Shown here: one piece after another, positions 31,335 through 39,150 of the stretch
Numbering within the stretch: position 1 is the stretch's first letter
How the letters are laid out: each line of letters begins with the position of its first letter
Assembly (NCBI RefSeq): GCF_003234365.2
Contig: NZ_CP126260.1
Location: 2,604,001-2,668,000, forward strand
Reading direction: 5' to 3'
Length of the DNA stretch: 64,000 bases
From: Curtobacterium sp. MCJR17_020
GTDB taxonomy: Bacteria > Actinomycetota > Actinomycetes > Actinomycetales > Microbacteriaceae
Notes under the pieces: model-generated
The model's input: the letters and a program-made list of their open reading frames with translations, nothing else
What the model was told of the DNA's origin: nothing
Databases searched by the model: none
Position numbers and translations under genes: made by a program

Positions 31335-33128
31335 GTGACCGAGACCACCGTGCACCACCACCAGTTCGACATCGTCATCATCGGCGCAGGAGGCGCGGGC
31401 ATGCGTGCCGCGATCGAGGCCGGCCCGAAGGCGAAGACGGCCGTCATCTCGAAGCTCTACCCGACCCGCTCGCACACCGGTGCGGCGCAGGGCGGGATGG
31501 CCGCGGCCCTCGCGAACGTCGAAGAGGACTCGTGGGAGTGGCACACCTTCGACACGATCAAGGGCGGCGACTACCTGGTCGACCAGGACGCCGCCGAGAT
31601 CCTGGCGAAGGAAGCCATCGACGCCGTCATCGACCTCGAGAACATGGGCCTGCCGTTCAACCGCACGCCCGAGGGCAAGATCGACCAGCGTCGCTTCGGC
31701 GGCCACACCCGCGACCACGGCAAGTCGCCGGTCCGCCGTGCGTGCTATGCGGCCGACCGCACCGGCCACATGATCCTGCAGACGCTGTTCCAGAACTGCG
31801 TCAAGCTCGGCGTCGAGTTCTACAACGAGTTCTACGCGCTCGACCTCATCATGGTCGACGTCGTGGGCGAGGACGGCGTCACGCGCAAGCAGCCGGCCGG
31901 CGTCGTCGCGTTCGAGCTCGCCACGGGTGAGCTGCACGTCTTCCACGCCAAGGCGATGATCTTCGCAACCGGCGGCTTCGGCAAGATGTACAAGACCACC
32001 TCGAACGCGCACACCCTGACCGGCGACGGCGTCGGCATCGTGTGGCGCACGGGCCTGCCGCTCGAGGACATGGAGTTCTTCCAGTTCCACCCGACCGGCC
32101 TCGCGGGCCTCGGCATCCTGCTGACCGAGGGTGCTCGTGGTGAGGGTGCGATCCTGCGCAACGCCTCCGGGGAACGCTTCATGGAGCGCTACGCCCCCAC
32201 CATCAAGGACCTCGCCCCACGCGACATCGTCGCCCGGTGCATGGTGCAAGAGGTCGCCGAGGGCCGCGGTGCCGGCCCGAACAAGGACTACGTCCTGCTC
32301 GACTGCACGCACCTCGGTGCCGAGGTCCTCGAGACCAAGCTCCCGGACATCACGGAGTTCGCCCGCACCTACCTCGGCGTCGACCCCGTCGTCGAGCCGG
32401 TGCCGGTCATGCCGACCGCGCACTACGCGATGGGTGGCATCCCGACGAACACCGACGCACAGGTGCTCTACGACAACACCACCGTCGTCCCCGGCCTGTA
32501 CGCCGCCGGCGAGTGCGCGTGCGTCTCGGTGCACGGCTCGAACCGACTCGGCACGAACTCGCTCCTCGACATCAACGTGTTCGGCAAGCGCTCGGGCAAC
32601 AACGCCGCCGAGTGGGTCAAGACCGCCGAGTTCCTCCCGCTGCCCGAGGACCCCGCGGCCGGCGTCCGGGCGATGCTCGACCAGCTGCGCGCCTCGACCG
32701 GCACCGAGCGCATCGCCGTCCTGCGCAAGGAGCTGCAGGACGAGATGGACAAGAACGCCCAGGTGTTCCGTACCGACGAGTCCCTCGCCCGCGTCACCGA
32801 GACCATCCACACGCTCCGGAACCGCTTCATGCAGGTCTCGGTGCAGGACAAGGGCAAGCGGTTCAACACCGATCTGCTCGAGGCCGTCGAGCTCGGGTTC
32901 CTGCTCGACCTGGCCGAGGTGGTCGTCTACTCGGCCCGCAACCGCAAGGAGAGCCGCGGCGGCCACATGCGCGACGACTACCCGAAGCGCGACGACGAGA
33001 ACTACATGCAGCACACGATGGCGTACCTGACGGGCGACCCGCACTCGTCACTCGCCGACGACCACATCACGCTGGACTGGAAGCCGGTCGTCGTGACCCG
33101 GTACCAGCCGATGGAGAGGAAGTACTGA
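31335..33128 (+). CDS. sdhA: Succinate dehydrogenase flavoprotein subunit
   Basis: Oxidises succinate to fumarate on covalently bound FAD. The 597-residue protein has the dinucleotide motif I-V-I-I-G-A-G-G-A-G-M-R near residue 15, the FAD-linking histidine in R-S-H-T-G-A-A-Q-G-G-M near 49, the substrate loop with H-P-T-G near 250 and the catalytic arginine region R-F-M-E-R-Y-A-P near 280. The C-terminal S-R-G-G-H-M-R-D-D-Y-P is the usual end signature. GTG start; 49 bases separate it from sdhD and only 1 base from sdhB. Confidence 0.96.
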   Translation: MTETTVHHHQFDIVIIGAGGAGMRAAIEAGPKAKTAVISKLYPTRSHTGAAQGGMAAALANVEEDSWEWHTFDTIKGGDYLVDQDAAEILAKEAIDAVIDLENMGLPFNRTPEGKIDQRRFGGHTRDHGKSPVRRACYAADRTGHMILQTLFQNCVKLGVEFYNEFYALDLIMVDVVGEDGVTRKQPAGVVAFELATGELHVFHAKAMIFATGGFGKMYKTTSNAHTLTGDGVGIVWRTGLPLEDMEFFQFHPTGLAGLGILLTEGARGEGAILRNASGERFMERYAPTIKDLAPRDIVARCMVQEVAEGRGAGPNKDYVLLDCTHLGAEVLETKLPDITEFARTYLGVDPVVEPVPVMPTAHYAMGGIPTNTDAQVLYDNTTVVPGLYAAGECACVSVHGSNRLGTNSLLDINVFGKRSGNNAAEWVKTAEFLPLPEDPAAGVRAMLDQLRASTGTERIAVLRKELQDEMDKNAQVFRTDESLARVTETIHTLRNRFMQVSVQDKGKRFNTDLLEAVELGFLLDLAEVVVYSARNRKESRGGHMRDDYPKRDDENYMQHTMAYLTGDPHSSLADDHITLDWKPVVVTRYQPMERKY

Positions 33129-33129
33129 G

Positions 33130-33900
33130 ATGACCGACACCCTGGTCTCCGACGCACCCCGGACCGACACCACCGACGCGCCTCCCGGGTCCTTCTCCGT
33201 CACGCTCATCATCCGGCGCTTCGACCCGGACGTCGACGACGAGCCGCGCTGGCAGGACTTCGACGTCATGATGCTGCCGACCGACCGCATCCTCGACGCC
33301 CTGCACAAGATCAAGTGGGACCAGGACGGCTCCCTGACGTTCCGACGCTCCTGCGCCCACGGTGTCTGCGGCTCGGACGCGATGCGCATCAACGGGCGGA
33401 ACCGGCTGGCGTGCAAGACCCTGATCAAGGACCTCGACGTCTCCAAGCCGATCTACGTCGAGGCCATCAAGGGTCTGCCGCTCGAGAAGGACCTCGTCGT
33501 CGACATGGAGCCCTTCTTCAAGTCCTTCCGCGAGGTCCAGCCGTTCCTGCAGCCGAAGTCGGCGCCCACCCCGGGCAAGGAGCGCATCCAGTCGGTGGCC
33601 GACCGCGCACGCTTCGACGACACGACGAAGTGCATCCTCTGCGCCGCGTGCACCTCGTCGTGCCCGGTGTTCTGGACCGACGGGCAGTACTTCGGCCCGG
33701 CCGCGATCGTGAACGCACACCGCTTCATCTTCGACTCGCGTGACGATGCCGCCGAGGTCCGCCTCGACATCCTCAACGACAAGGAGGGCGTCTGGCGCTG
33801 CCGCACCACCTTCAACTGCACCGACGCCTGCCCCCGTGGCATCCAGGTGACGAAGGCGATCTCCGAGGTCAAGCAGGCCGTCATGCGGGGCCGCGCCTGA
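33130..33900 (+). CDS. sdhB: Succinate dehydrogenase iron-sulfur subunit
   Basis: Passes electrons from FAD to quinone. The 256-residue protein holds the three clusters: the 2Fe-2S ligands in R-S-C-A-H-G-V-C-G-S-D with a later L-A-C, the 4Fe-4S ligands in C-I-L-C-A-A-C-T-S-S-C-P, and the third cluster in C-R-T-T-F-N-C-T-D-A-C-P. GGAGAGGAAG precedes the ATG well. Last gene of the sdh operon. Confidence 0.96.
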   Translation: MTDTLVSDAPRTDTTDAPPGSFSVTLIIRRFDPDVDDEPRWQDFDVMMLPTDRILDALHKIKWDQDGSLTFRRSCAHGVCGSDAMRINGRNRLACKTLIKDLDVSKPIYVEAIKGLPLEKDLVVDMEPFFKSFREVQPFLQPKSAPTPGKERIQSVADRARFDDTTKCILCAACTSSCPVFWTDGQYFGPAAIVNAHRFIFDSRDDAAEVRLDILNDKEGVWRCRTTFNCTDACPRGIQVTKAISEVKQAVMRGRA

Positions 33901-33952
33901 CACTCGGGGTCGTCCAAGACTCGACATCGACTCCACCGATAGGCTCCGCTCC

Positions 33953-34597
33953 ATGACGTTCGCGGCCACCCGCCCCATCCTCGACCAGCTCGGCTACACG
34001 ATCCGCTACGTGCAGCTCCCCGGAGAGACCCTGCACGAGCCGCCGGTCGAGGGCGCGCTCCGCGTGGTCCCGGCCGAGGCGTCCGACGAGTTCGCGCTCG
34101 AGGTCGTCGACTACGGCACGGCCCGTCGCCTCGCCACCGCGCGCGGCGAGGAGGACGCGGTCGAGATGCTCCGTCGGTTCCTGAACCGGCCGTTCCCGGC
34201 TCCGCGCGACATCGCCCGGCACGAGCTCGACGGGCTCCGTGACCGTGCGGCGTCGACGTACCCGCAGCTGGCGCAGCAGGTGTCGCAGGCCGGCGAACAG
34301 GGGCTGACCATCCAGATCCCCGCGGGCGTCCCTGTCGACCGCATCGGTGGTCCGGACGGCTACCTGCTGCACCCCCTTGACACCCCGCTGCCGAGCCGGT
34401 CGCTGCCGCCGCACGTCGCCGGCGTCCCGGAGACCCACCGCTACCTGGTCGAGCGCCCGTTCATGGTGAACGTCCGCTTCGTGCAGCCGTGGTTCGAGCA
34501 GCCGGGCGGTGCGCTCCGCTTCCAGATCGCCGACCCCACGGTCACCGTGCGCGACCTCGTCGTCGACGGTGCACTGGCTCGACTCCGCGTGGTCTGA
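33953..34597 (+). CDS. TNT domain protein (NAD+ glycohydrolase-fold, orphan)
   Basis: A 214-residue protein without signal peptide or membrane segment. Residues about 1-105 match no family I know. Residues about 115-205 follow the TNT (PF14021) plan: I-P-A-G-V-P-V-D-R-I-G-G-P-D-G-Y-L, then T-P-L-P-S-R-S-L-P-P-H, and V-Q-P-W-F-E-Q-P-G-G-A. The type member is the NAD+-degrading toxin at the end of mycobacterial CpnT. Whether this one is active, a toxin or housekeeping NAD hydrolase is unknown, and no immunity gene is evident. TAGGCT (33940-33945) ends 7 bases before the ATG, so it has its own leaderless promoter. Confidence 0.75.
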   Translation: MTFAATRPILDQLGYTIRYVQLPGETLHEPPVEGALRVVPAEASDEFALEVVDYGTARRLATARGEEDAVEMLRRFLNRPFPAPRDIARHELDGLRDRAASTYPQLAQQVSQAGEQGLTIQIPAGVPVDRIGGPDGYLLHPLDTPLPSRSLPPHVAGVPETHRYLVERPFMVNVRFVQPWFEQPGGALRFQIADPTVTVRDLVVDGALARLRVV

Positions 34598-34614
34598 CAC
34601 CTCGCACGACGCAG

Positions 34615-34652
34615 ATCGGCCCGCACCGCGCGTTCGCGCAGTGCGGGCCGAT
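34615..34652. terminator. Bidirectional terminator hairpin
   Basis: The 12-bp perfect stem ATCGGCCCGCAC (34615-34626) with 34641-34652 encloses a loop that can itself pair (CGCG-TT-CGCG). It lies between the convergent TNT-domain gene and the DUF805 gene. Confidence 0.75.
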
Positions 34653-34667
34653 TGCCGTTGTGCGGCG

Positions 34668-35387
34668 TTACGCCGGGTCGGGGCGGTCGTACTGCGCACC
34701 GGCCGGGTTCGGCGGCAGGCAGCCGAACACGATCGCGGCGATGCCGACGAACATCCCGATGAGCCAGAGCGGACCGGCGAGGTTCGCGTCGTGCACGCGG
34801 CGCCACCCCAGTGCGATGTTCGGGATGAGGGTCGCGAGCCACCAGAGGCCGTACAGGACGAGCAGGATGAAGATCCAGGCCGGGGGCGAGCCCTCGCTGT
34901 GCGTGTAGCCGTACTCGTCGGTGGTGGACGTCGAGGCGCTCCACGAGATGATGCCGGCGATGAACCCGCCGTACAGAACGAGGGTCACGATCGCGTTCGC
35001 CAGGATCCAGTACCAGTACTCACTGCGGCTGGCGCGCCCGTCGAACCTGGCGTACTTCTTGAAGAAGCGCGTGAAGGCGTCGAGGAACCCTGCACCGTAG
35101 AAGGGTGCCCACAGCGGCGGCGCTCCGTCGGGCCCGACCGGGATCGGCGGACCGGCCTGCGGGTACGGGTCGGCGTACTGCTGGCCGTACCCGGGCTGCT
35201 GCCCGTACCCCGGCTGCTGGCCGTACGGACCGGGCTGCTGCCCGTACCCCGGCTGCTGGCCGTACCCGGGCTGCTGGCCGTACGGACCGGGTTGCTGCCC
35301 GTACCCCGGCTGCTGCTGCCCAGCATCAGGTTGCCCCGACGGCTGGTCGCCGCCGGGCTGGCCCCACTGCGGTGTGTCGTTGCTCAT
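34668..35387 (-). CDS. DUF805 membrane protein with Gly-Tyr-Gln-Pro repeat tail (copy 3)
   Basis: A 239-residue protein. Residues about 20-75 are a repeat of G-Y-G-Q-Q-P and G-P-Y-G-Q-Q-P units, then P-P-L-W-A-P-F-Y-G leads into the DUF805 domain (about 90-235). The domain has the signature F-K-K-Y-A-R-F-D-G-R-A-S-R-S-E-Y-W, four helices and G-W-R-R-V-H-D near 190. Family function is unknown. ATG 35387 overlaps the stop of the upstream paralogue by 4 bases. It is the longest of the three tandem copies and the richest in repeats. Confidence 0.85.
   Translation of the reverse strand: MSNDTPQWGQPGGDQPSGQPDAGQQQPGYGQQPGPYGQQPGYGQQPGYGQQPGPYGQQPGYGQQPGYGQQYADPYPQAGPPIPVGPDGAPPLWAPFYGAGFLDAFTRFFKKYARFDGRASRSEYWYWILANAIVTLVLYGGFIAGIISWSASTSTTDEYGYTHSEGSPPAWIFILLVLYGLWWLATLIPNIALGWRRVHDANLAGPLWLIGMFVGIAAIVFGCLPPNPAGAQYDRPDPA
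35176..35330 (-). repeat. 18-21 bp coding tandem repeats (GYGQQP / GPYGQQP)
   Basis: About seven units of GGCTGCTGSCCGTAC plus CCC or GGACCG encode the hydrophilic tail of the DUF805 protein. Units differ by single bases and by presence of the extra Pro-encoding triplet, which points to expansion and contraction by slippage or recombination. Confidence 0.8.
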
Positions 35388-35962
35388 CGAGCGCCGGTCG
35401 GTCGGTCGTAGCGCTCGCCCTGCGGGTTCGAGGGCAGCAGGCCGAACACGATGCCGACGATGCCGACGAAGATCGCGATGATCCACAGGGCACCGGGCAG
35501 ATTGGCGTCGTGCAGGCGACGCCAGCCGAGGGCGAGCGTCGGGATGATGATCGCGAGACCCCAGAGGCCGATCAGGATGCCGGCGATCACGAAGAGCGCT
35601 GACGGGCTGGTCACGGTCGACTGCACGCTCGCCGAGGTCGCGGTCGACATCGACACCGTCGAGCGCTCCGACGTCGCGATGCCGATGCCGTACAGGATGC
35701 CGAGGACGATGCCGACGATCGCGTTCGCCAGGTACCACCACCAGAACTCGCTGCGGCTCGCGCGGCCGCTGAAGGTCGCGTACTTCTTGAAGAAGCGTCC
35801 GACGGCCTTGCCGAAGGAGATCCCGTACCAGGGGGCCCAGATCGGCGGCTCGCCGTTCGGGCCGGTCGCCGGCTGCTGGCCGTACTGCGGCGTTCCGTTG
35901 TACGGGTTCGGCTGGCCGCCCGGCTGCTGGCCGGACGGGTTCTGCGGGTACTGGTCACTCAC
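35384..35962 (-). CDS. DUF805 membrane protein (copy 2)
   Basis: A 192-residue paralogue. A short Gln/Pro/Asn-rich head (Q-P-G-G-Q-P-N-P-Y-N-G-T-P) precedes P-P-I-W-A-P-W-Y-G-I and the domain signature F-K-K-Y-A-T-F-S-G-R-A-S-R-S-E-F-W. Four helices and L-G-W-R-R-L-H-D follow, ending in the family tail N-P-Q-G-E-R-Y-D. GTG start. Coupled to the downstream copy by a 4-base overlap. The tail is only weakly repetitive compared with its neighbours. Confidence 0.85.
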   Translation of the reverse strand: MSDQYPQNPSGQQPGGQPNPYNGTPQYGQQPATGPNGEPPIWAPWYGISFGKAVGRFFKKYATFSGRASRSEFWWWYLANAIVGIVLGILYGIGIATSERSTVSMSTATSASVQSTVTSPSALFVIAGILIGLWGLAIIIPTLALGWRRLHDANLPGALWIIAIFVGIVGIVFGLLPSNPQGERYDRPTGAR

Positions 35963-36032
35963 GGTGTCCCCCTCGATCGTTGGCTGGTAGTCGAGTCCGA
36001 GTCAACCAGAACCGTCGCGGGGCCGTCGCTCG

Positions 36033-36557
36033 TCACCCACGGTGGGGTTCGTCGTACCGCTGCCCCTGCGGGTTCGAGCCCATCAGACCGACGATCAGCG
36101 AGAACAGGACGCCGAGCGGCGGGATGATGAAGAGGAAGGCGAAGTACCCGCTCAGGTTCACGTCGTGCAGTCGTCGCACCGTCAGCGCGATGAAGCCGAG
36201 GGCGCAGGCCAGGGCCCAGAGCCCGCTCAGCCCGTTCGACGCGTCGTCGAAGAACGGCAGGACGTCGAAGAAGCCACCGACGACGCCGGTGGCCGCCGAG
36301 CCGATGACGTACCAGAGGGCCCAGAACCAGAACTCCGACTGGCTCGCGCGGCCGTCGAACCGGACGTACTTCTTCCAGAACCGCGGGAACGCCTGCGCGA
36401 ACGGGATCCCGTACCAGGGCGCCCACAGCGGGGGCTGGCGCGGGCCGGTCGGCTGCTGGCCGTACGGTCCGGGTTGCTGGCCGTACGGTCCGGGCTGCTG
36501 GCCGTACGGTCCGGGCTGCTGGCCGTACGGGTTCTGCGGCGGGTACTGGTCACTCAC
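36033..36557 (-). CDS. DUF805 membrane protein with PYGQQPG repeats (copy 1)
   Basis: A 174-residue paralogue starting at GTG 36557, with GGAAGGAACG upstream as ribosome site. Residues about 10-35 are near-identical P-Y-G-Q-Q-P-G units, then W-A-P-W-Y-G-I-P-F and the signature W-K-K-Y-V-R-F-D-G-R-A-S-Q-S-E-F-W. Helices and T-V-R-R-L-H-D-V-N follow. A 70-bp gap separates it from copy 2, so it may have been the founding copy of the tandem set. Confidence 0.85.
   Translation of the reverse strand: MSDQYPPQNPYGQQPGPYGQQPGPYGQQPGPYGQQPTGPRQPPLWAPWYGIPFAQAFPRFWKKYVRFDGRASQSEFWFWALWYVIGSAATGVVGGFFDVLPFFDDASNGLSGLWALACALGFIALTVRRLHDVNLSGYFAFLFIIPPLGVLFSLIVGLMGSNPQGQRYDEPHRG
36455..36535 (-). repeat. 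21-bp coding tandem repeats (PYGQQPG)
   Basis: Four nearly identical 21-bp units (GGCTGCTGGCCGTACGGTCCG) encode the tail of DUF805 copy 1. They are more uniform than those at 35176-35330, suggesting more recent expansion. Confidence 0.8.
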
Positions 36558-36677
36558 TGGTTCGTTCCTTCCGGGGCCGACTGCGATCACCGTCGAGTCT
36601 GGCAGCGGCAGCGACCGGACGCGTCCCCCCAGCGGAGGACAGCACAGCGACTGCCCTCCGACAGGGCTCCGACCGGC

Positions 36678-37610
36678 TCAGGGCACCAGCGCCAGCTTGC
36701 CGCCGGGGTGCCCGGACTCCAGCAACTCCGCAGCCGCCTTCGCCTCGGCGAGTGGGAACGTGCGCGCCACCGGGACCTCGAGCTGTCCGGCCCCGGCCAG
36801 GTCGATCAGTCGCTGTCGCACGGAGTCGCGGAACGCCTTGCTCGCGGGCTGCGCCCCGCCGACCGCCGCGAACCCCGCCTCGGCGGCGCGCGCCGGCGCG
36901 GCGATCGTGACGATGCGGTCGCGGTCGGCGACCACCGCGAGCGAGACGTCGACGGCCTCGTCGGTGCCCACGCAGTCCAGTGCCACGTCGATGCCGGAGG
37001 GCGCGATCGTCCGGACCCGCGCCTCCAGGCCGTCGCCGTACGCGACCCATTCGCCGCCGAAGCGACCGACGACGTCCGCACCACGCTCGGACGTCGTGCC
37101 GATGACGCGCGCGCCGAGCAGGCGGAGCTGCTGCAGCAGGCTGACGCCGACCGCCCCCGAGGCGCCGTGCACGAGCACGGTGTCGCGCCCGGCGGCACGG
37201 GTGACGCGCAGCATGTCGGCTGCGGTCGTGCCCGCGAGGAGCAGGTTCGACGCCTCGGGGAACCCGAGCGCTGCGGGCTTGGCGAACACGTCGGCCGCTG
37301 GGACGGTGAGGGACGACGCCCACCCACCGGCGACCCGGAACGCCAGGACCTCGTCCCCGACCGCTCCCCCACCCGACGCGATGGTCGTGTCGGGTCCGAC
37401 GGCGGTGAGCACCCCGGCGACCTCGTAGCCGACGGGGATCGGCAGGTCGGCCGGGTCGCCCTGCCGCGTGTGCTTCGTGTCGGCGGGGTTCATGCCGGCT
37501 GCGCGGACCGCGATGGTGACCTCGCCGGGTCCGGGTGCGGCGACCTCGGTGTCCACGAACTCGAGGACCTCGCTGCCGCCGAACCGCGGTGCCACCCAGT
37601 GCTTCGTCAT
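36678..37610 (-). CDS. NADP-dependent oxidoreductase, quinone reductase type (MDR family)
   Basis: A 310-residue zinc-free medium-chain dehydrogenase/reductase. The N-terminal GroES-like domain includes A-A-G-M-N-P-A-D-T-K; the Rossmann domain begins V-L-V-H-G-A-S-G-A-V-G-V-S near residue 140 and later has D-V-A-L-D-C-V-G-T-D. No zinc-ligand cysteines are present, so a quinone or enone reductase role fits. The substrate is unknown. It follows the DUF3494 gene on the same strand but a long hairpin lies between them. Confidence 0.85.
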   Translation of the reverse strand: MTKHWVAPRFGGSEVLEFVDTEVAAPGPGEVTIAVRAAGMNPADTKHTRQGDPADLPIPVGYEVAGVLTAVGPDTTIASGGGAVGDEVLAFRVAGGWASSLTVPAADVFAKPAALGFPEASNLLLAGTTAADMLRVTRAAGRDTVLVHGASGAVGVSLLQQLRLLGARVIGTTSERGADVVGRFGGEWVAYGDGLEARVRTIAPSGIDVALDCVGTDEAVDVSLAVVADRDRIVTIAAPARAAEAGFAAVGGAQPASKAFRDSVRQRLIDLAGAGQLEVPVARTFPLAEAKAAAELLESGHPGGKLALVP

Positions 37611-37627
37611 GCGGCCGACGCTACGCC

Positions 37628-37677
37628 CGAGCCGCCGGCACCGTCGGTGCCGAGACGGCCGACGGCGCCGGCTCGGT
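37628..37677 (-). terminator. Long imperfect hairpin behind the DUF3494 gene
   Basis: CCGAGCCG at the left and CGGCTCGG at the right, with inner CCGTCGG/CCGACGG pairing, form a long stem between the DUF3494 stop (37684) and the oxidoreductase start (37610). Confidence 0.5.
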
Positions 37678-37683
37678 CACCCG

Positions 37684-38964
37684 TCAGTGGTCCTCGGACA
37701 GGATCCGGCGTCGTGCACGGAGCGTCCGTCCACGGAGCACCATCACGGCGATGCCGGCGAGCAGCATCGCGCCCGCCGCGGTGAGCGGGATCGTCGGGTC
37801 GCTCCCCGTGAAGGCGAGCTCGGTGGTGCCGCCGCCACCGCTGCCGTTCCCACCCACGACCGGCACGGCGGGAGCGGTCGAGGCGGGTGTGGTGGGAACC
37901 GGTGCCGTAGCGGTCGGTGTCGGTGTCGGCGTCGCGGTGGGCGCGGGCGCGCGGACGGTCACGACGTAGGTCTCGGTGTCCGGCGGTGCGGTGCCGTTGT
38001 CGACCGTGATCGTCACCGTCGTGGTGCCGGGCGTGGTCGGTGTGCCGGAGATGACACCCGTGTCCGGGTTGATCGTGAGTCCGGGCGGCAGGGTTCCGCC
38101 GTCGGAGTACGTGGGTGCCGGGTTGCCCGTCGCGGTGACGGGGAACGAGTACGGCGTGCCGACGGTCGCGTCGGTCGGGGTGCCCGAGGTGATCGTCGGT
38201 GCGACGCTCTCGGACGGCGTTCCGGCAGCCGGGCAGTTCGTCGGCCGGGTGATGGTGTTGTCGTCGAGCGTCACCGCTGCGTTCCGGGCGAGCAGTCGGC
38301 CCACGACCGTCGCACCCGTCGTGGCGGTCACGGACTGGTCCGCGAGGACGGTGCCCTGGAACTGGGCGGCACTGCCGATGGTCGCGGAGCTGCCGACCTG
38401 CCAGAACACGTTGCACGAACTGGCGCCACCGGTGATGACGATCCTGGTGCCGGACCCGATCGTCAGGGTCGACGCGGCCTGGAACACCCAGACGGAGTCC
38501 GCGCTGCCGGCCAGGGTCAGCTGACCCGTGTTCGCGAGCTGCAGCGTGTCACCGTTGTAGACGCCCGGGCTGAGGCTGAGTCCGTTGAGCTCCTGGAGCC
38601 CGGTCTGCGTCGGCGTCAGCGAAGCGGCGACGTTGTACGCGGTCGTGGTGTCCGACTGGGCCTGCGCGGCCGCGGCGTCGGTCTGGTGGACGGTGCCGTT
38701 CACGATCCCGTTGCCGGTGCCGCCGAAGCCGGTGATCGAGGTACCGGGCGAGACGCCGAGGTCACCGTTGACCACGGTCGGACCGGTGTTCGTCACGGTC
38801 TCGGCGCCGAGGACGCCGTAGCTCGCCGCGGTCCCGAGACCGACGGGCCCGTCGATGATGGTGGCGGCGGACGCGGCCGACGAGGCGCCGAGGGCGAGTG
38901 CTGCGGCCAGTCCGATCCCGGTGCTGATGACGACGATCGAACGGGAGATGGGCGATCTGGCCAT
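37684..38964 (-). CDS. DUF3494 (ice-binding type) surface protein with Ig-like domain and sortase anchor
   Basis: A 426-residue secreted protein. It has a signal peptide (about 1-33, ending A-S-S-A-A-S-A), then a DUF3494 beta-helix domain (about 38-235; A-A-S-Y-G-V-L-G-A-E-T-V-T-N-T-G and G-D-L-G-V-S-P-G). Next come a putative-Ig (He_PIG) domain (about 245-330; G-T-P-Y-S-F-P-V-T-A-T-G), a Thr/Pro linker, and a cell-wall sorting signal L-A-F-T-G with helix and Arg-rich tail. DUF3494 is the fold of type I ice-binding proteins, though many members bind other surfaces. An ice or surface-adhesion role on the cell wall is an inference. GGCAGGGG precedes the ATG. Confidence 0.88.
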   Translation of the reverse strand: MARSPISRSIVVISTGIGLAAALALGASSAASAATIIDGPVGLGTAASYGVLGAETVTNTGPTVVNGDLGVSPGTSITGFGGTGNGIVNGTVHQTDAAAAQAQSDTTTAYNVAASLTPTQTGLQELNGLSLSPGVYNGDTLQLANTGQLTLAGSADSVWVFQAASTLTIGSGTRIVITGGASSCNVFWQVGSSATIGSAAQFQGTVLADQSVTATTGATVVGRLLARNAAVTLDDNTITRPTNCPAAGTPSESVAPTITSGTPTDATVGTPYSFPVTATGNPAPTYSDGGTLPPGLTINPDTGVISGTPTTPGTTTVTITVDNGTAPPDTETYVVTVRAPAPTATPTPTPTATAPVPTTPASTAPAVPVVGGNGSGGGGTTELAFTGSDPTIPLTAAGAMLLAGIAVMVLRGRTLRARRRILSEDH

Positions 38965-39150
38965 GGCGGCCCCTGCCTGTGATGGCGAAGAACCGATGGG
39001 GTGTCGAAGTCACCCGGCGTTCACCGTGTCCCGAGTGTGTCCGGATCGCATGTGTTCCGAGGTCCTGACTCCCAGGTTCACCCGGATCAGCCGATACCGG
39101 ACAGAACCGGTCCGTCCTGGTCGACGACGGCTGTTCGGTATCGTCCTCTC

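Noticed and set aside
35176..36535. Regular repeats that could suggest a CRISPR array
   Set aside because: Units are contiguous without unique spacers, keep a reading frame, and encode the Gly-Tyr-Gln-Pro tails of DUF805 proteins.
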